Under the pieces are notes generated by a model that did no database searches, was not told where the DNA came from, and saw only the letters and a list, made by a program, of their open reading frames with translations. A program made the position numbers and the translations under genes. A stretch of DNA of 64,000 nt from NCBI GenBank assembly GCA_000729835.1, contig JFHB01000019.1, forward strand, positions 218,141 through 282,140, written 5' to 3'. Below are positions 1 to 12,000 of this stretch, piece after piece (position 1 is the stretch's first letter; each line of letters opens with the position of its first letter). This stretch comes from Atkinsonella hypoxylon (taxonomy: Eukaryota; Ascomycota; Sordariomycetes; Hypocreales; Clavicipitaceae).

Positions 1-199
1 TATTCATGCTCTCGTCAGCTTCTCATGTCTTCTAATACTCATAAAATATTCAAGTTCAAGTTGAAAATCAAAACGAGCAGTCCTGTACGAGTCGTGCAGG
101 GCTGTCTTTGGCTTGCCTGTGTTAAAAAACACATGTGGCATACAAACCAGGCTCGCCAGGTTCTCAAGACTGCTATTCGGTCATGTCATCTTCGATTCA

Positions 200-2229
200 T
201 TATCTCACCGGTGGGTATATAGGAGTAAAATCCATTGGTACTCGACCGGCAGGCACTGTTGGTGCCGAAATTTGGACACGGTTGAACAGTCCTATCAACT
301 TGCGACCAACTGATGGCTCTAGTTCGGTGCCGTCTCGAGCAATTTTGACCTCTCGATTTGAATTCCAAGGATTTCGCAGGCCACGTGTTCGAAAGAAAGG
401 CAAGCGCGTCGTAGATAACCATTCTAGTTTAAACGGTTTACCCCATGTCTTTGCCTCCTCTTCTGTAGCAATGCTCCTCTCACTCATTGTCTCGCTCTCA
501 ATATCGGAACCGACCTCAGATGCGCTTCTTTCTGCCTCCCAGAAAATCGTACCTCTTGCAGAGTCATCAATAATTCTGCCTCGGGGCACAAATTCAGTCG
601 CATCTGTAGAAATAGCTTTGGGGAGATCTACCTCGGCAGCTACTGGGGCCTTTGGCGCGACTTCAATTGCAGCTGCTGGGTCATTATTCATCTCCGATGT
701 CATTCTCGCATACCCGAAATACTCGCCCGACTTATTTGCGGAGAAGATCAAGTAGACGTTGTCAGTAGTCTATTTGTAGTTAGTACCACCTCAGACAAAT
801 TGAACTACGAAGTTGATTTTTTACCTGAAATGCTTTGTTCAGACTGTCCTCATTGTGGGACTGTGTAGCCCAAACTCCAGTCTGGACGCTCAAATCCAGA
901 TCTTCAGTGGTTAAACTCTTGAGAATGAAAAATCTGTCAACATGGTATCGAGCGTGACCACCTTTCTTTGGCTCAGTCGGTGGAACGATAACCACATCTG
1001 TTTCGACAGTCACTGTGGATTCCACTCCATCGATCGATGACTGGTCTTGAGGATTCGGTTCATCGACTGAGGAGTCTGACGCTGCTGCTGGTGCTGGGCT
1101 GCTACTCGGAGCAGTGGTGCTAGAGGAACCCTCAATAGTGCTCTTCCGTAGACGGCTAACAAGACGAATAGACTGAAACTTGGAATCATGAAGCGTCTGC
1201 TGGGCTGTGGAACACGTAGCCTCGTCTTTGAAGTTTGCGAATGCACAGTTACTCTTGGAGATCAAAAATAAGGATTCCATACCCGAGGTCTCTTTGCAGA
1301 TGTGTTGTACCAAGGCCATAAGATCCGCCTGCGGTGGAAGATTTCCGATCCATAGAGCGTGACCTGTCAGTTACTTGTCAGCCAAAATTATTCCTCTTTC
1401 ATACATTCTATCGTCAACCTACCACTTTGACGTGGCTTTCGAGGCGGACCCCAAACAGTTGTTTGCTTCGACGTATGAGAATCTAATTGCGTGGTTAGAA
1501 AGGTAATTAGAGAACTAGGTTTTCAGTCTTACCTTGGTTTCCGCTTCTTTGATTTAAATTTGCTCCTCCAGATTGAGAGTGCCGGACATCTGTTCGAGGA
1601 GCTCTTGATATGTGTGCTCTCGACGGAACATTGGCACGCACCGCAGGGGAATGATGAGAGTGAGTTTCCTGGGGAAAATAAAAACTTGGTTGAGCGTGAT
1701 TCATCATGACCTGATTCGAATAATAAGCCAGATTTGGCCGGCCGTGCATTCCTTGATGCGGTTGGTTGTAAGGCAAGTGACTACCTTGGTAGTATTGCGG
1801 TATCTCGGCTTGGCCGACGTAGTATGGATGATTAGCCATCGTCATTGATGGCCCTCCAAATGTGGGCATTGGATGTGGTTGAAGGGGCATTGGAGGCGAT
1901 GTTGTGGAATCGTACGGCTGGCTTGTATCATGGATGTAATGAGGAGTATGCTGTGGAGGAAGACTCATGGCAGGCAATGTATTACCTATGAACGTCATGT
2001 CGAAGGTGCCCTGATGAACCTGGGGGACAGATGGAGAGGTCATGACATTCTGAGGTGCGGGTTGAGACATGGCAGCTTCAAAGTTGCCCTGGGCTATTTT
2101 TGATTGAACATGCAGTGCAATATCGGTCGCGGATTGCGACTTGTCTGATAATGTAGCTGCATGTGCTAACGCCTGATCAGGGGCACCTATTTGGCCGCCA
2201 TCTTGGCCTTGGTTTGCTGGTTCCGGCAT
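200..2229 (-). CDS. RRM + YTH domain RNA-binding protein (m6A reader family)
   Basis: Four exons on the minus strand: 2229-1533, 1482-1423, 1363-825 and 769-200, all GT-AG, giving about 621 residues. Residues 1-250 are a low-complexity Pro/Gln/His/Met-rich arm. An RRM-like domain starts near residue 254 with LWIGNLPPQ and later CAFANFKD. The YTH domain starts near residue 390 (RFFILKSLT), has the first cage tryptophan in GVWATQSHNED (about 416), continues with VYLIFSANKSGEYFGYARM, and resumes near 540 with WGKPFKLEWL, whose Trp is the likely second cage residue. About 80 acidic, Ala/Ser-rich residues separate the two halves. YTH domains of this family bind N6-methyladenosine in RNA; that this protein does so is inferred. 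The start is the first Met of exon 1. It stands alone, with a gene-free region upstream. Confidence 0.9.
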
Positions 2230-3763
2230 TGCTTATCGGCCTCCTTCTTTATTAAACCGGTCCAATGCAGAAATAAACAGAAAGCAGAGAGAAACAAATT
2301 AGCCTTCTGAGTCCGATCACGAGTCCAACCACAGCAGCACAGTCAGTGGTCCTGTAAGCAACCAAATCGTGTTGGTGAATACGGGCCTTGGAATATGATA
2401 GCGAAACTCAGTGGTGAATGTCGCGCGTAAATGCTGCAGCGATGAAAAGGAAGGGAACAAGTTGAATTGAGATGGCCGCATTCAACAGATAATGACCAAT
2501 GCCTCTGTATCTGTTCAAAAGGCAGACGCCAACTTCAAAGAACGGCAAAGTGTAATGTAAGGAAAGAGGGAAAGACATGTGAGAAAATCCTTAAACGGAT
2601 TGAGGAGGTACAAGTCTGGGTAATGGTTAGTCTCAAGGTCAAGTAGACACAGAGCTCAGGTTCGATGAAGAATACCTAAACAAAGGGGAGTCAAGTTCTG
2701 GCTGCCGAGACGGTCGACACAATTGTCAAGATAAAAGATGAGTGGTAAGCAGAACGCGGCGCAATAGTTTTTTTAACTGTTCGGGTTTGGTGAGGCAACT
2801 TGGCAGGGGGGAATTGCCAGAAAGAGATGCCAGTTCAGAATTGCCTGACAGAGCCACCCTTATGAGTGTCTTGACGAAAACAGGGCTGAGGGCACAGCAG
2901 ATCTCTCACTCAAATGATGGAAAGCACACAGACAGGGGAGATGTGAAAGGAGCACGCAAATGCTGGGGCTGGTGAAATGTCCAGGCATCAGATCGCAACC
3001 CGCCAGCTTAAAGCTCCCCCTGTGGTGCTTGGGTATGGGCGAACAACGAATTGCAAAGCCTCGAATAATTGAGATGGTCCCAAGTTGACGAGAACGCGAG
3101 TCGACCCTCTCATGGGGAAATTGACATGCGCCTTAATTAGCAGGAGCCAGCGAGCAATGAGTGGACGCTTGAGCTGGCGCCGAACTGTTTCCACGTGGCT
3201 GGTTCTGCTCGAGATGAAAAGAATATCGTCGGACTTTGCGCCAAACAGACCGGTTACTCCTCAGATAATACAAGGAAAACGCTTGATGTGAAAAGGTGCC
3301 AAGAGCAATTGCGCAGTACAATGATCAAATTTGAGGAACCACAAGCGCTGGCGATGGATGATGAGACATTGAACAGGTGGTTAGCACCCAGTCAAATATG
3401 CTCCGGCCAGGAACAGGAGCACTTTATCGGTACCGATTTGCCACCCAGGATGTGGGTATTTGGATACAAGAGATGATAGTCCTGCAAGTCCTGCAGAAAG
3501 GGGGTGTAAAGGCGCCGAAGGGTGTATGACTATTCCAGGGTCAAGGTCAGCCTTGGCCGACAGCTGGAGTCTGACTGTACGGTTTTCTCTTTGAGTAAAG
3601 CAGAGATGGGTAGCCACTGGACAATGGATGGACAATACAATGGAACAAGAGCAGTATAAAACTCGATATTGATCCACGGATACAACCATAGGAACCATGT
3701 GGGACTACCAACGGAGCCAGCGCGGCTGAGCAGAATGCGTACATGGAAGTAACAAGAACATCG

Positions 3764-3823
3764 AGGCCAGGTAAGGCCAGGTAAGGCCAGGTCAGGCCAG
3801 GTCAGGCCAGGTCAGGCCAGGTA
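3764..3823. repeat. 10-bp tandem repeat, 6 copies
   Basis: Six consecutive units of AGGCCAGGTM (M = A or C). The last base alternates A/C between copies; otherwise the units are identical. Confidence 0.9.
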
Positions 3824-3953
3824 AAGGGTTGGAATGGCAGCCTTGCGGCTATATCCACGGCGCATTGTGCCCCAGACGCAGTTGGCAGGTGGGCAGATTG
3901 GCAGGGAAAGCATTTGGCGGTTGAACATGTAGCAAAACAAAGTCAAGTAAAGT

Positions 3954-3985
3954 GCCTAGGTACCTAGGTAGGTAGGTAGGTACCT
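3954..3985. repeat. TAGGTACC / AGGT word cluster
   Basis: A self-complementary CCTAGGTACCTAGG core is followed by AGGT units. It is one of about twenty such clusters in the window, all seen outside coding exons. Confidence 0.7.
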
Positions 3986-4450
3986 TTCTTGGCCTTGCGT
4001 GTGGTGTGCCCTACGTTCGGTACGGTTCCCTTCCCTTGAATCAGAACAAGTTTGGTCACTTTCAGACTCGGTTGGTGCTATTATCGAGATGACCATGACC
4101 CAGCTTGCCATGCCAGCCTGGCACGAGCGTTTGCGTCAGCGGGTCTTGACTCTTTGACCCTTAACTCTGTAGATGTTACGTAGATGTTGCAATCATCGGC
4201 ATGCGGGGTCAGGCGGGTGCAAGGATGCGAAAGCTCCCCCAAGGCCCAAGACGACAGGAACAGAATGTCAATCTACGGATGACGGGAGCATTAGCCACTT
4301 GCGAATTTTCAGGGTCCTGCTCCATCCTTCCATCGAAGTGAATTGGCCACCGAGCCGAGTTGGGGACATGGGCTACGCCATTATCCGGTCTCCTAAACCA
4401 AACCCGCTGCATGTGCTCCGTACACGGCACGTACTCCAGAATGGCTGTTA

Positions 4451-4493
4451 CCTACCCTAGGTACCTAGGTACCTACCTACCTAAGGTAGGTAC
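4451..4493. repeat. TAGGTACC palindromic cluster
   Basis: CCTAGGTACCTAGGTACC is followed by CCTACCTACC and then its inverted AAGGTAGGTA, so the segment can fold on itself. Same word family as the cluster at 3954. Confidence 0.7.
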
Positions 4494-4918
4494 GCACGCA
4501 TAGAACTTGACATTACAACCAAGCCTCTATTAGGACCATGATGTTGCGCCGCAGCATTGGATCAGCGTCGAGCCAGACTATGACCTCGTGACTACATGGC
4601 GGTCAGTAGTCGCAGTGAGACAAAGTGCTCTAATCGCGTGTTTGTCAATTTCTTGGTACACATGTACGTACGGAGTACACCAGCCATCAATGAGTGTACA
4701 TGTACTTTAAAGTAGAAACTACCTACTGTCCGATATGTGTCCATCGGCAGTGGGCGTCTGGCCAGCCAGGGTTGCATGCATACCTAGGTAGTTAGTCGCC
4801 ACCACTATTCCGTACTCCGTACTCCGTACCATACTCCGTCCTGGTCTCTAGGTGTCTTTTTCCGCGTTGCAACTTCGGCGCCACAAACTCAACTCAATTG
4901 CGCCGTTAGTAATTGCCG

Positions 4919-4987
4919 GTGTCGGGTGTCGGGTGTCGGGTGTCGGGTGTCGGGTGTCGGGTGTCGGGTGTCGGGTGTCGGGTGTCC
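4919..4987. repeat. 7-bp minisatellite GGTGTCG, about 9.7 copies
   Basis: Near-perfect head-to-tail copies of GGTGTCG ending in GGTGTCC. Because the period is 7, every frame gives a repetitive heptapeptide, so the short open frames across it are artefacts. A near-identical unit in inverted orientation occurs at 22409-22465. Confidence 0.95.
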
Positions 4988-5160
4988 CTTGTTCCTTGGT
5001 CCTTGGTCATTGAGCGTTGTTACGTACAGTCCAGTCCCATGTGCTCCGCAAACGTTCTCGTAAAGCCTTTCGTTCATTCGTTTGTTCGTTGGTGAAGCCC
5101 GCTCCCAAGTGACAAGATGAACATGTTACATGGACATGGGTCAGGCCAAGCTTCGATTCA

Positions 5161-5310
5161 CCTACCTAGGTGCCTAGTACTAGGTACCTAGGTACGTAAC
5201 GGGCAGAAAATTGGGGCCAGCTAAGACTTCGATTGTACCTCTTGCATACAGTTGGGTACCAAGTACCGAGCTTAGGTACCAGATAGGTAGGTGCTCAACT
5301 TGTACCTAGG
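5161..5310. repeat. TAGGTACC word clusters
   Basis: Two groups lie close together: 5161-5198, containing CCTACCTAGG, ACTAGGTACC and CTAGGTACGTA, and 5250-5310, containing TAGGTACC, AGATAGGTAGG and GTACCTAGG. Same dispersed word family as at 3954. Confidence 0.6.
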
Positions 5311-6251
5311 GACCTGGCCATCTGTGCTCCGCATCCGCAGTAGTTATGGGATTTTGTCGAATTTGCGATTGCCCCGAAACATGGGAAGTCCTCCACCTCT
5401 TCACGTCTCGACCTGGCCTCGACTGCACAGCACCGAAGTATTCATCTCATTTCAGATCGGCGCGGATAAGTATTACCAACGTCTTTCTGGACCAATGCAC
5501 TTTACCGCAAATGCCAGGCAGTCCAAAAGCAGAAAAAAGACCTCTCGCATGATGCTCTTTACAAGTGTCGCACCGGTCAATTGTGAATCAATCCTACATT
5601 GGGAGTCACCACGCAAACAACACCGGAGACAAGACAGGCTAAGCCACATGTTAGCCTTGTCAAGTATGACTTCGGTACCCCCTTATACTATGTCGCGAAA
5701 ACATAATAACATACCTCAGCCAAGTTCCTATCCCTAAATCCTCGGCGGCATATGAGAGCCAAACAGCGAAAGAAATCTGACTAGCACCTCCGGGTCAGTT
5801 GCTCCGACATCCATCACGGCTAATGCCAAACTGAGAGCTTTGTGGTTGCTGGGAGCAGCATCTCACTCACCTCGAATTGCGGGTGAGATAAAAAGGTCCA
5901 ACCAGCTGTTTGACGACAAGCGCTGAGATACAAGCACAACACGTCCTTCGAGCCCGTCGACGGTACCACTGCAGGCACTATTACTTCGTGCGACTGAGTC
6001 CCCTTAGATCCACTGCCCCATCACTGCTGGATCATCTACGGATTGCTACGGATTGACAACCGTGTGAAGCCCCAGAACGAGAGTGATGAGGTCATATGGC
6101 ATACGCAACCCCTACGACGCCTCACGGCAAACGGGTCGTCGTCGGCCGCGGTGGCGTGGCGTGCTTAGGGGGAAGTGGGCTAATTGGGCAGGGACCCGGG
6201 ACCCACCCATGGCACGCAACGCTGGCTCCGATTGATGCGTTTTCCTGGCAT

Positions 6252-6281
6252 CCAACCAATCCAACCAATCCAACCAATCCA
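6252..6281. repeat. 9-bp tandem repeat CCAACCAAT, 3+ copies
   Basis: Three full units of CCAACCAAT and a partial fourth lie in the gene-free region. No role is visible. Confidence 0.85.
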
Positions 6282-7805
6282 ACATCCACTTCACGCCAAT
6301 TCTCCTCGAAGCCATTTTGGCCCTCTGTGAGCGGAATGACGTAGCCATGCCCTGCATCATTCCAGGTGTGCTCCGTATGGGGAGTATGGCATCTGGCATC
6401 CCGGACATTAAAAAAAATTGAAAAACTACCATGACACACCCTGCTAGGGTGTGACGCATGGTGCGCATCAGCCGATTGAAACATTGCCATGACCATTTGT
6501 CCTCCTTTATTCTACGTAAACCCGATCATGACGTAAGTGTCGCCAATTGGACCAAGTCGGCGCGACACCTCGGCGCCGGCCTTCGTGTGTGAGTATCGAC
6601 TCTCGCGAGCTTTTCGCACGACATGGCTGCTGGAAAACCTCCGACTTCAACTTCCAACTACGTCATATTTGCAATATTATGGTTCTTTGTTGAATAGAAT
6701 AAAGAAAAAGATGTTGAACGTACTGCATAGTCTTATTCCTTCCTGGTACGCCGCTCTGCCAAGAAACTCCGTCACCCTTCAACCACCCTCCTGGGACTGA
6801 CCAAATTCGTGATGCAATATTCACGTCGAGCAACATCACCAACGCGATATGCAGCTGCGCTTCCACACACCTGCGGTGATGGATTTCGTTTTGCTCTCCT
6901 CGATGACTGTGTGGCAACGCAAGCATGTGTCCTACCTGTACCTTCCCCCCCAAGCCAAACTCCTCTTGAGACCTTCGTTCGATCAATAGGGTTGGCCAGA
7001 CTGCGATCATTCACGTTCTCATTCATATTTCGGGGAAGAAGTGCACGCCTCCGGATAATTTCAGCGTGCGTCAGTCTGACCTCATCTGGAGGGTTTCGCC
7101 GCCAATTAGATGACCACCACTCCGGGCTATTTCATCGAAACGGCGGCTGCGATTTGATGGGGCCAACAGGCTCATGAGAGATGACTGATGTATATTTCAT
7201 GGCCATTGAGCCTCCGAGAAGCTTATATCCAAGAATGGTAGAGTTTGTATCATGAGTCTCTGCATCTTGCTGTACCTACCCAATACACGACCAATAACGG
7301 ACAAGTCTCAGAGCTATGCCTTACTATCGGGACTCCGTCGCTGGATTGTAATTATAGTGGGACGGATATTTATGCCAAGGGCATGCCAACCTGGATGTAG
7401 CTAAGAAATCGTAAATATCGAGAAGATGTCTGAAGTACCGTACCGAGAAGCGGAGCAAGATTGCCATCTTGACGAGTGCCGATGTAACAAAAAATTCTGA
7501 ATTGGACCATTTGAATATGATTTGTTGGACGAACGCTTGAGGATTTAGCTTCGCCATACGAACCTTGACTGGATGCCTAGAGTCACCGAACGCGTACCAA
7601 GACGGGTAGTTTTTGGTAGTGATAGAAGAATTTGTCACGTCAGTACAACCAGTGAGTGAATCCCGATTCGGGCATCACGTTTGAGCGCAATGGAAGAAAG
7701 AGGGGAGGGCTTCCGATGCCATATTGTAGTCATGATACAACATCCATTCCACTACGTCTAAAGCAGGGCTGTTTGTACAAAGAGTCAATGCTGCTGACGT
7801 CTCCT

Positions 7806-8655
7806 CTAATCCTTCTTCAACGGTAGTATAGTCTCCTCAATTCCGTCTTTCGTAATAACGAGCATCTGCAATGCATCGCCAACCTCAATGTGACGCTCAA
7901 CTGCACCATCAAAGGCATCTTTGATGATAGTCTCGACCTGTGATCGGGACAGTGGATGGCGCTCTCGCTCCTTCAGATCATGACCCTCGCCACTCCCAGG
8001 GATGTGCTGGTTCTTAAAGTTGACCTGGTTGTCCAGAAACGGCATAATCAAGCTGCCGGCAGCACCTCCAGCTCTGCACTGTTCTCGCTCGTAACTGCCA
8101 ACCGGATCGTACGAGTAAACGGCACCCTTTCCCTCTTCATCAAGACCACCCAGCATTGCCGTGACGTAGTAGGGAAAGAATCGCTTTCCGTAGAGGATCG
8201 TCGAGAGACGCTTGGCGCATGCCTTCAATGTCATCGGCTTGCCGTGGCGGTAGCGGTAGATCTTGCAAACGGTGTCAAGCTGATCTCTCAGGGCAGTACC
8301 GTCGGCAGCAAAGCCGCAAACTGAGAGCACAATAGTGGCATCGTCTTGTGAAGAGGTTGAGCCGCCGACCTTGAATACTTTGGGGGCCATGCGGGAGTTG
8401 ATGCTGTAGCCGCTGGTGTGTCTGGTGTCTCCAGCCATGATGGTGAAATCAGCGCCGGCAATGCCCAGTGTCGAACCGCCATTGTCGGTGTATCTGTCCC
8501 ATATTTGGTGAGCTTGAGCATGAAGATATCAGCAAGGAACTCTTGACTTACGGGTTGAATCGATGCTCTCGAGGCTCTCCGTTGGTTTTGGGGCTGTCAG
8601 AGAAGGAATAGTTGGGGCCACTCAAAATGGGGCTTTGGCTGAAAATGGCGGCCAT
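7806..8655 (-). CDS. PRE7: 20S proteasome subunit beta-6 (PRE7 / PSMB1 type)
   Basis: Two exons, 8655-8552 and 8493-7806, give 263 residues. The joined exon boundary reads HRFNPYTDNGGSTLGIAGADF, followed by AGDTRHTSGYSINSR, and later GKRFFPYYVTAMLGGLDEEGK and YDPVGSYEREQCRAGG, all characteristic of beta-6. Beta-6 is a structural, non-proteolytic member of the beta ring and lacks a processed catalytic threonine, as expected here. The start at 8655 matches the usual short N-terminal arm. The frame stays open upstream to an ATG at 8865, so an N-terminal extension is possible but not expected from the family. The gene is divergent from STT4 across about 0.4 kb. No yeast-type proteasome promoter box is evident. 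Confidence 0.95.
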
Positions 8656-9049
8656 AATGGCAGCTGGAAGACTTTGGCAAGCAGCTTTGATGTGCGTGTA
8701 TGTCTCCGAGGCGCCGATGGAAATTCGAGGTGACAACTGGAGTTGTGGGTGGTCGAAGCGACGTTCTCTGGATTCTATCAATGGAGCTGAGGTTGCCAAC
8801 ATGCACGCGTCGTCAGGGTGAGAGCTGTGGTAACTGCTGACTAAGAAAATTGGAGCGGAGCGCACGTTCCCCCCGAACAGGAAGTCACCACAAGGAAAGC
8901 CACCAGCTTCACAGCTTGCTGCCGAGGCCCCTTAAGCAACTGTGGTTGTGATTGACACGAATACCCAGACTCGTTCAATTGGTCTTTGCTGTTTTTGCTT
9001 CGAATGGCTCTATACGCCTGTGTTTAATTATTAATCACATCAAGTCGCA
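8656..9049. promoter_or_regulatory. divergent promoter region, PRE7 / STT4
   Basis: The 394 bp between the two start codons must hold both promoters. An inverted CCAAT box (ATTGG) lies near 8980. The rest shows no clear motif. Confidence 0.5.
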
Positions 9050-12000
9050 ATGCGTGATATTCGCGCAAAAGCTCTGCAGCGCATTGCTGCCTTGTCAGCA
9101 GCCAGCTCCACCACGTCCTTCGACAAGTCGGATCTGGACAAGCTATGCCGAGCATGCCATTCAGCACGAGGTAGAGAATACAGCCATGGAGGTTATAGTA
9201 CCAAACAGGCCGGAGCGCTGGGCCGGATTCCTATGGTATGCTTCTTTCATCAGGATCATCGGGAAGCGCAATGTTGATTAACGAGATTATAACAGTCAAT
9301 CCGCGAATTCGAGGTTCTCCTAGCGTTGTGCAGGACTGCTCCAACTATCCAGTCGAGCTTGAGTGCACAGAAACTCTCATACCGTTTGATTCCGTATATT
9401 CTCGAAGTGCATATTCAACTGTTTGCGCCCTCTCCGCTCTTTCGCAAAGTCGAACCCTCCCCTACTGAGTCCCTCGCCTTTCATTTGACTGCGGCCCTTC
9501 TATCCCTGGGCATTAATTACGTCGATCTGAAAGAGACCATTACAGACGGAATATGGGCATTTACAAACGCTTGCGGGAAAGCGATTGAAAGCGTTCTATC
9601 ACCACAATCTACCGACTTGAATTGTCTTCCTATTGATGATGCGATTCGAACCGCCACTATTGTCCTTGCGCTCCTGGGTTTCCTCGACGCCGCTTCAGCC
9701 CAAGCCGACTTTTGGAAAGCAGGGGGCAGGCTTGGCTTAATCCAAAAAATCAACCAACTTCTATCGGAACCATTCCTCATCGCACTAGAGACTTCCTTGT
9801 CAACAATTCGGAACTCTCATATCCAAAGCAACGAGGTCCGAGAATGGAAGCGATTGCTCCGTCATTATGCATCCCATGGACGACCGCTTGGCGCCATGCT
9901 TATCCAACGTAGCTTCATGTGGCTTGTTTTGTCCAGCACATCCCTGATGATTGCTGATGCATCCGACCTTCGTGATAACCATGTTCTAGACTTATTGATG
10001 TCTGGAGAAAAGCTCGCCCTCAATGACCAGCGCCAGCTCTTAGACGGAGATTTGAGGTCTATCCAAGTGCATGTGGGTATTGCAGCTGATCAGATGGAAT
10101 ATCTTGAAGCTGGGGCAGATTTTGTTCGTCTAGGGTCCCCTTATCAGCAGAAATTGGCATATGATGCAAAGTCTGCCGCCATGGTGGCCCACCTGAGCTG
10201 CTCATTCCTTAATGAGGATATAGCCGATGCTGGTGTCTTGATGAACTGGCTGCAAGAGTCTCTTGAAGATTCAGCACAAATGTCCGACCCTGCCTTGGCT
10301 GCCGTTGTTTTGAAAAGTATGGCGTTGATTTGTCGAATTACACCTTCGTACACGACTACCATCAGCCGTGCCCTCTCTCGCTTCTTGGTTCAAAGCACGC
10401 CGTATGGTGACACCGCCAAGGTGGCATCACAGAGCTTAGCATTTGTTCTTCAAATGCTTTCCAAAGATGCAGTCATCAGTACTCTTTATTCTCTTGGGAA
10501 TGTCCTCAGCCCTGACACGGAGGCTGAATTTCTCAACATGTCTGCCAACGGCGGCCCTGCAAATGGCGATTTTACGGCACCAGATTACAGCCGTCATCAT
10601 TCAACTGAAAACTCCATTTCGCTCTTGATGAACGGTGAGCAGGAGACTGCCGTGGTCTATGGCAACGTAGTACAGGCCATCTGCACTATCGCGACATCTT
10701 CCGGCGATGAGAAGATAATTGCACTCGCTCAATCCATGCTCTTGCAGAAACTTGACAAAGTCAATGCGAGTGTTGATACGAAAGTTATCAATGGCGCAGC
10801 CAAGCTTTCTCTTCACGGCGGACAACTTGAATTTCGCTCCCTACTCAAGATGTACAGCAGACTTTGCCATATCGCGGTTCTTGATCGCAAAGACTTCTTA
10901 TTGACTGCAGTGATGAAAGCGCGCACATATATTTCCGCCAATCTGCGTCGTGACTCGCCTCTCTTCAACATATATTGGGAACATTTGTTGAACGGCATAA
11001 TTTCATTAGGCGATGCCGAAGCTCCCCATCACACCAAGGAATCCGACTTACAGCTCGCGGCTCTGGAAATTGCGGAACTACTACACCCTCTCGCTGTCTT
11101 CATGTCAAGTAATGACCTTGCATCAAATCCAATTGATGATGATGAGACATATTCACTTGTCAAAGATGCGTGGTTCAATATCGTCGTTCACGGTTTCACC
11201 GCGTCCTCCGATCGTGGTATAAAATATCTCAATGAACTTCGGATGATTGCTGTGCATTCGCCACCTCTTGTCGCTGATGAGCGAACCGAGCAAGTCGAGA
11301 GCGACATCGAACTCAACACGGTCTTGAGAAGGGCAAACAGTGGAGAAAGAGAAGCCGCCCAGAAGAAACTCCTCACTGAGCTCATTCCTGCGAAGGCTGC
11401 TGATATCAAGAGTCTCAGCTACCGAAAGGTCATCTTCTTCCAAGCCGCCTACCTTGTTGAAAGTCTGCGTGCTAATTCTGGAGACTGCACAAAAGTCTTG
11501 CTATACTTCTTGGAACCGAGTATGCAAAAAGGTGAAGTCAGCAGTACCATGGAAGGCATTGCTTCTGCTGTAGTTGAAAGTTACCTGAAGAAAACCCTTA
11601 GTGGCCATGAACCAACGTTCTCGCCACAGTATGCTGCGGAACAGCTCGCTGCCATCTTCTGCATCTGTTGTCATCCCATTGAGCGAGTTCAACAGGCTGC
11701 GTTCGCTTGTGCAGACCGAATCATTCGAGACGTACCTTCAGTTCTATGCCAGAGGAAGTCGCTCTTTGCCCTTCTCGAGTTGCTCTCGCTGATGTTTTCC
11801 AGTTGCCTTGAAGCCGAGACGGATCTATACTCGCCTAGGTCATTATTCAGATCCGACCTGGGAAAAGTGGCCGTCGAGCTTTCTGATGACTATCACTTCC
11901 GTCGGCTGACCTTGGACACGCTCAATCGCAAAGCGAAAGTCTGGGTTAATGCCGCGATCAATCTGGCACCGATGGACGTCAAGGGCTTATTGCAGACGTA

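Larger units (their letters stand above)
2230..7805. other. gene-free region with short tandem repeats
   Basis: This holds the promoter side of the YTH gene and the 3' side of PRE7. No open frame gives a recognisable domain or a spliceable gene. It carries a 10-bp repeat at 3764, a 7-bp repeat at 4919, a 9-bp repeat at 6252, clusters of TAGGTACC words (about 3954, 4451, 4783, 5161, 5250) and TACTCCGTA words near 4810. Untranslated leaders and non-coding RNA cannot be excluded. Confidence 0.6.

Noticed and set aside
3764..3823. Short regularly repeated units as a CRISPR array
   Set aside because: Units are directly adjacent with no unique spacers, and the organism is a eukaryote.
4889..5095. 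Open frames on both strands with repeated heptapeptides
   Set aside because: They are produced entirely by the 7-bp minisatellite at 4919-4987; no frame has conserved flanks.
7324..7638. 104-codon frame downstream of PRE7
   Set aside because: No similarity recognised and no supporting splice or start context.
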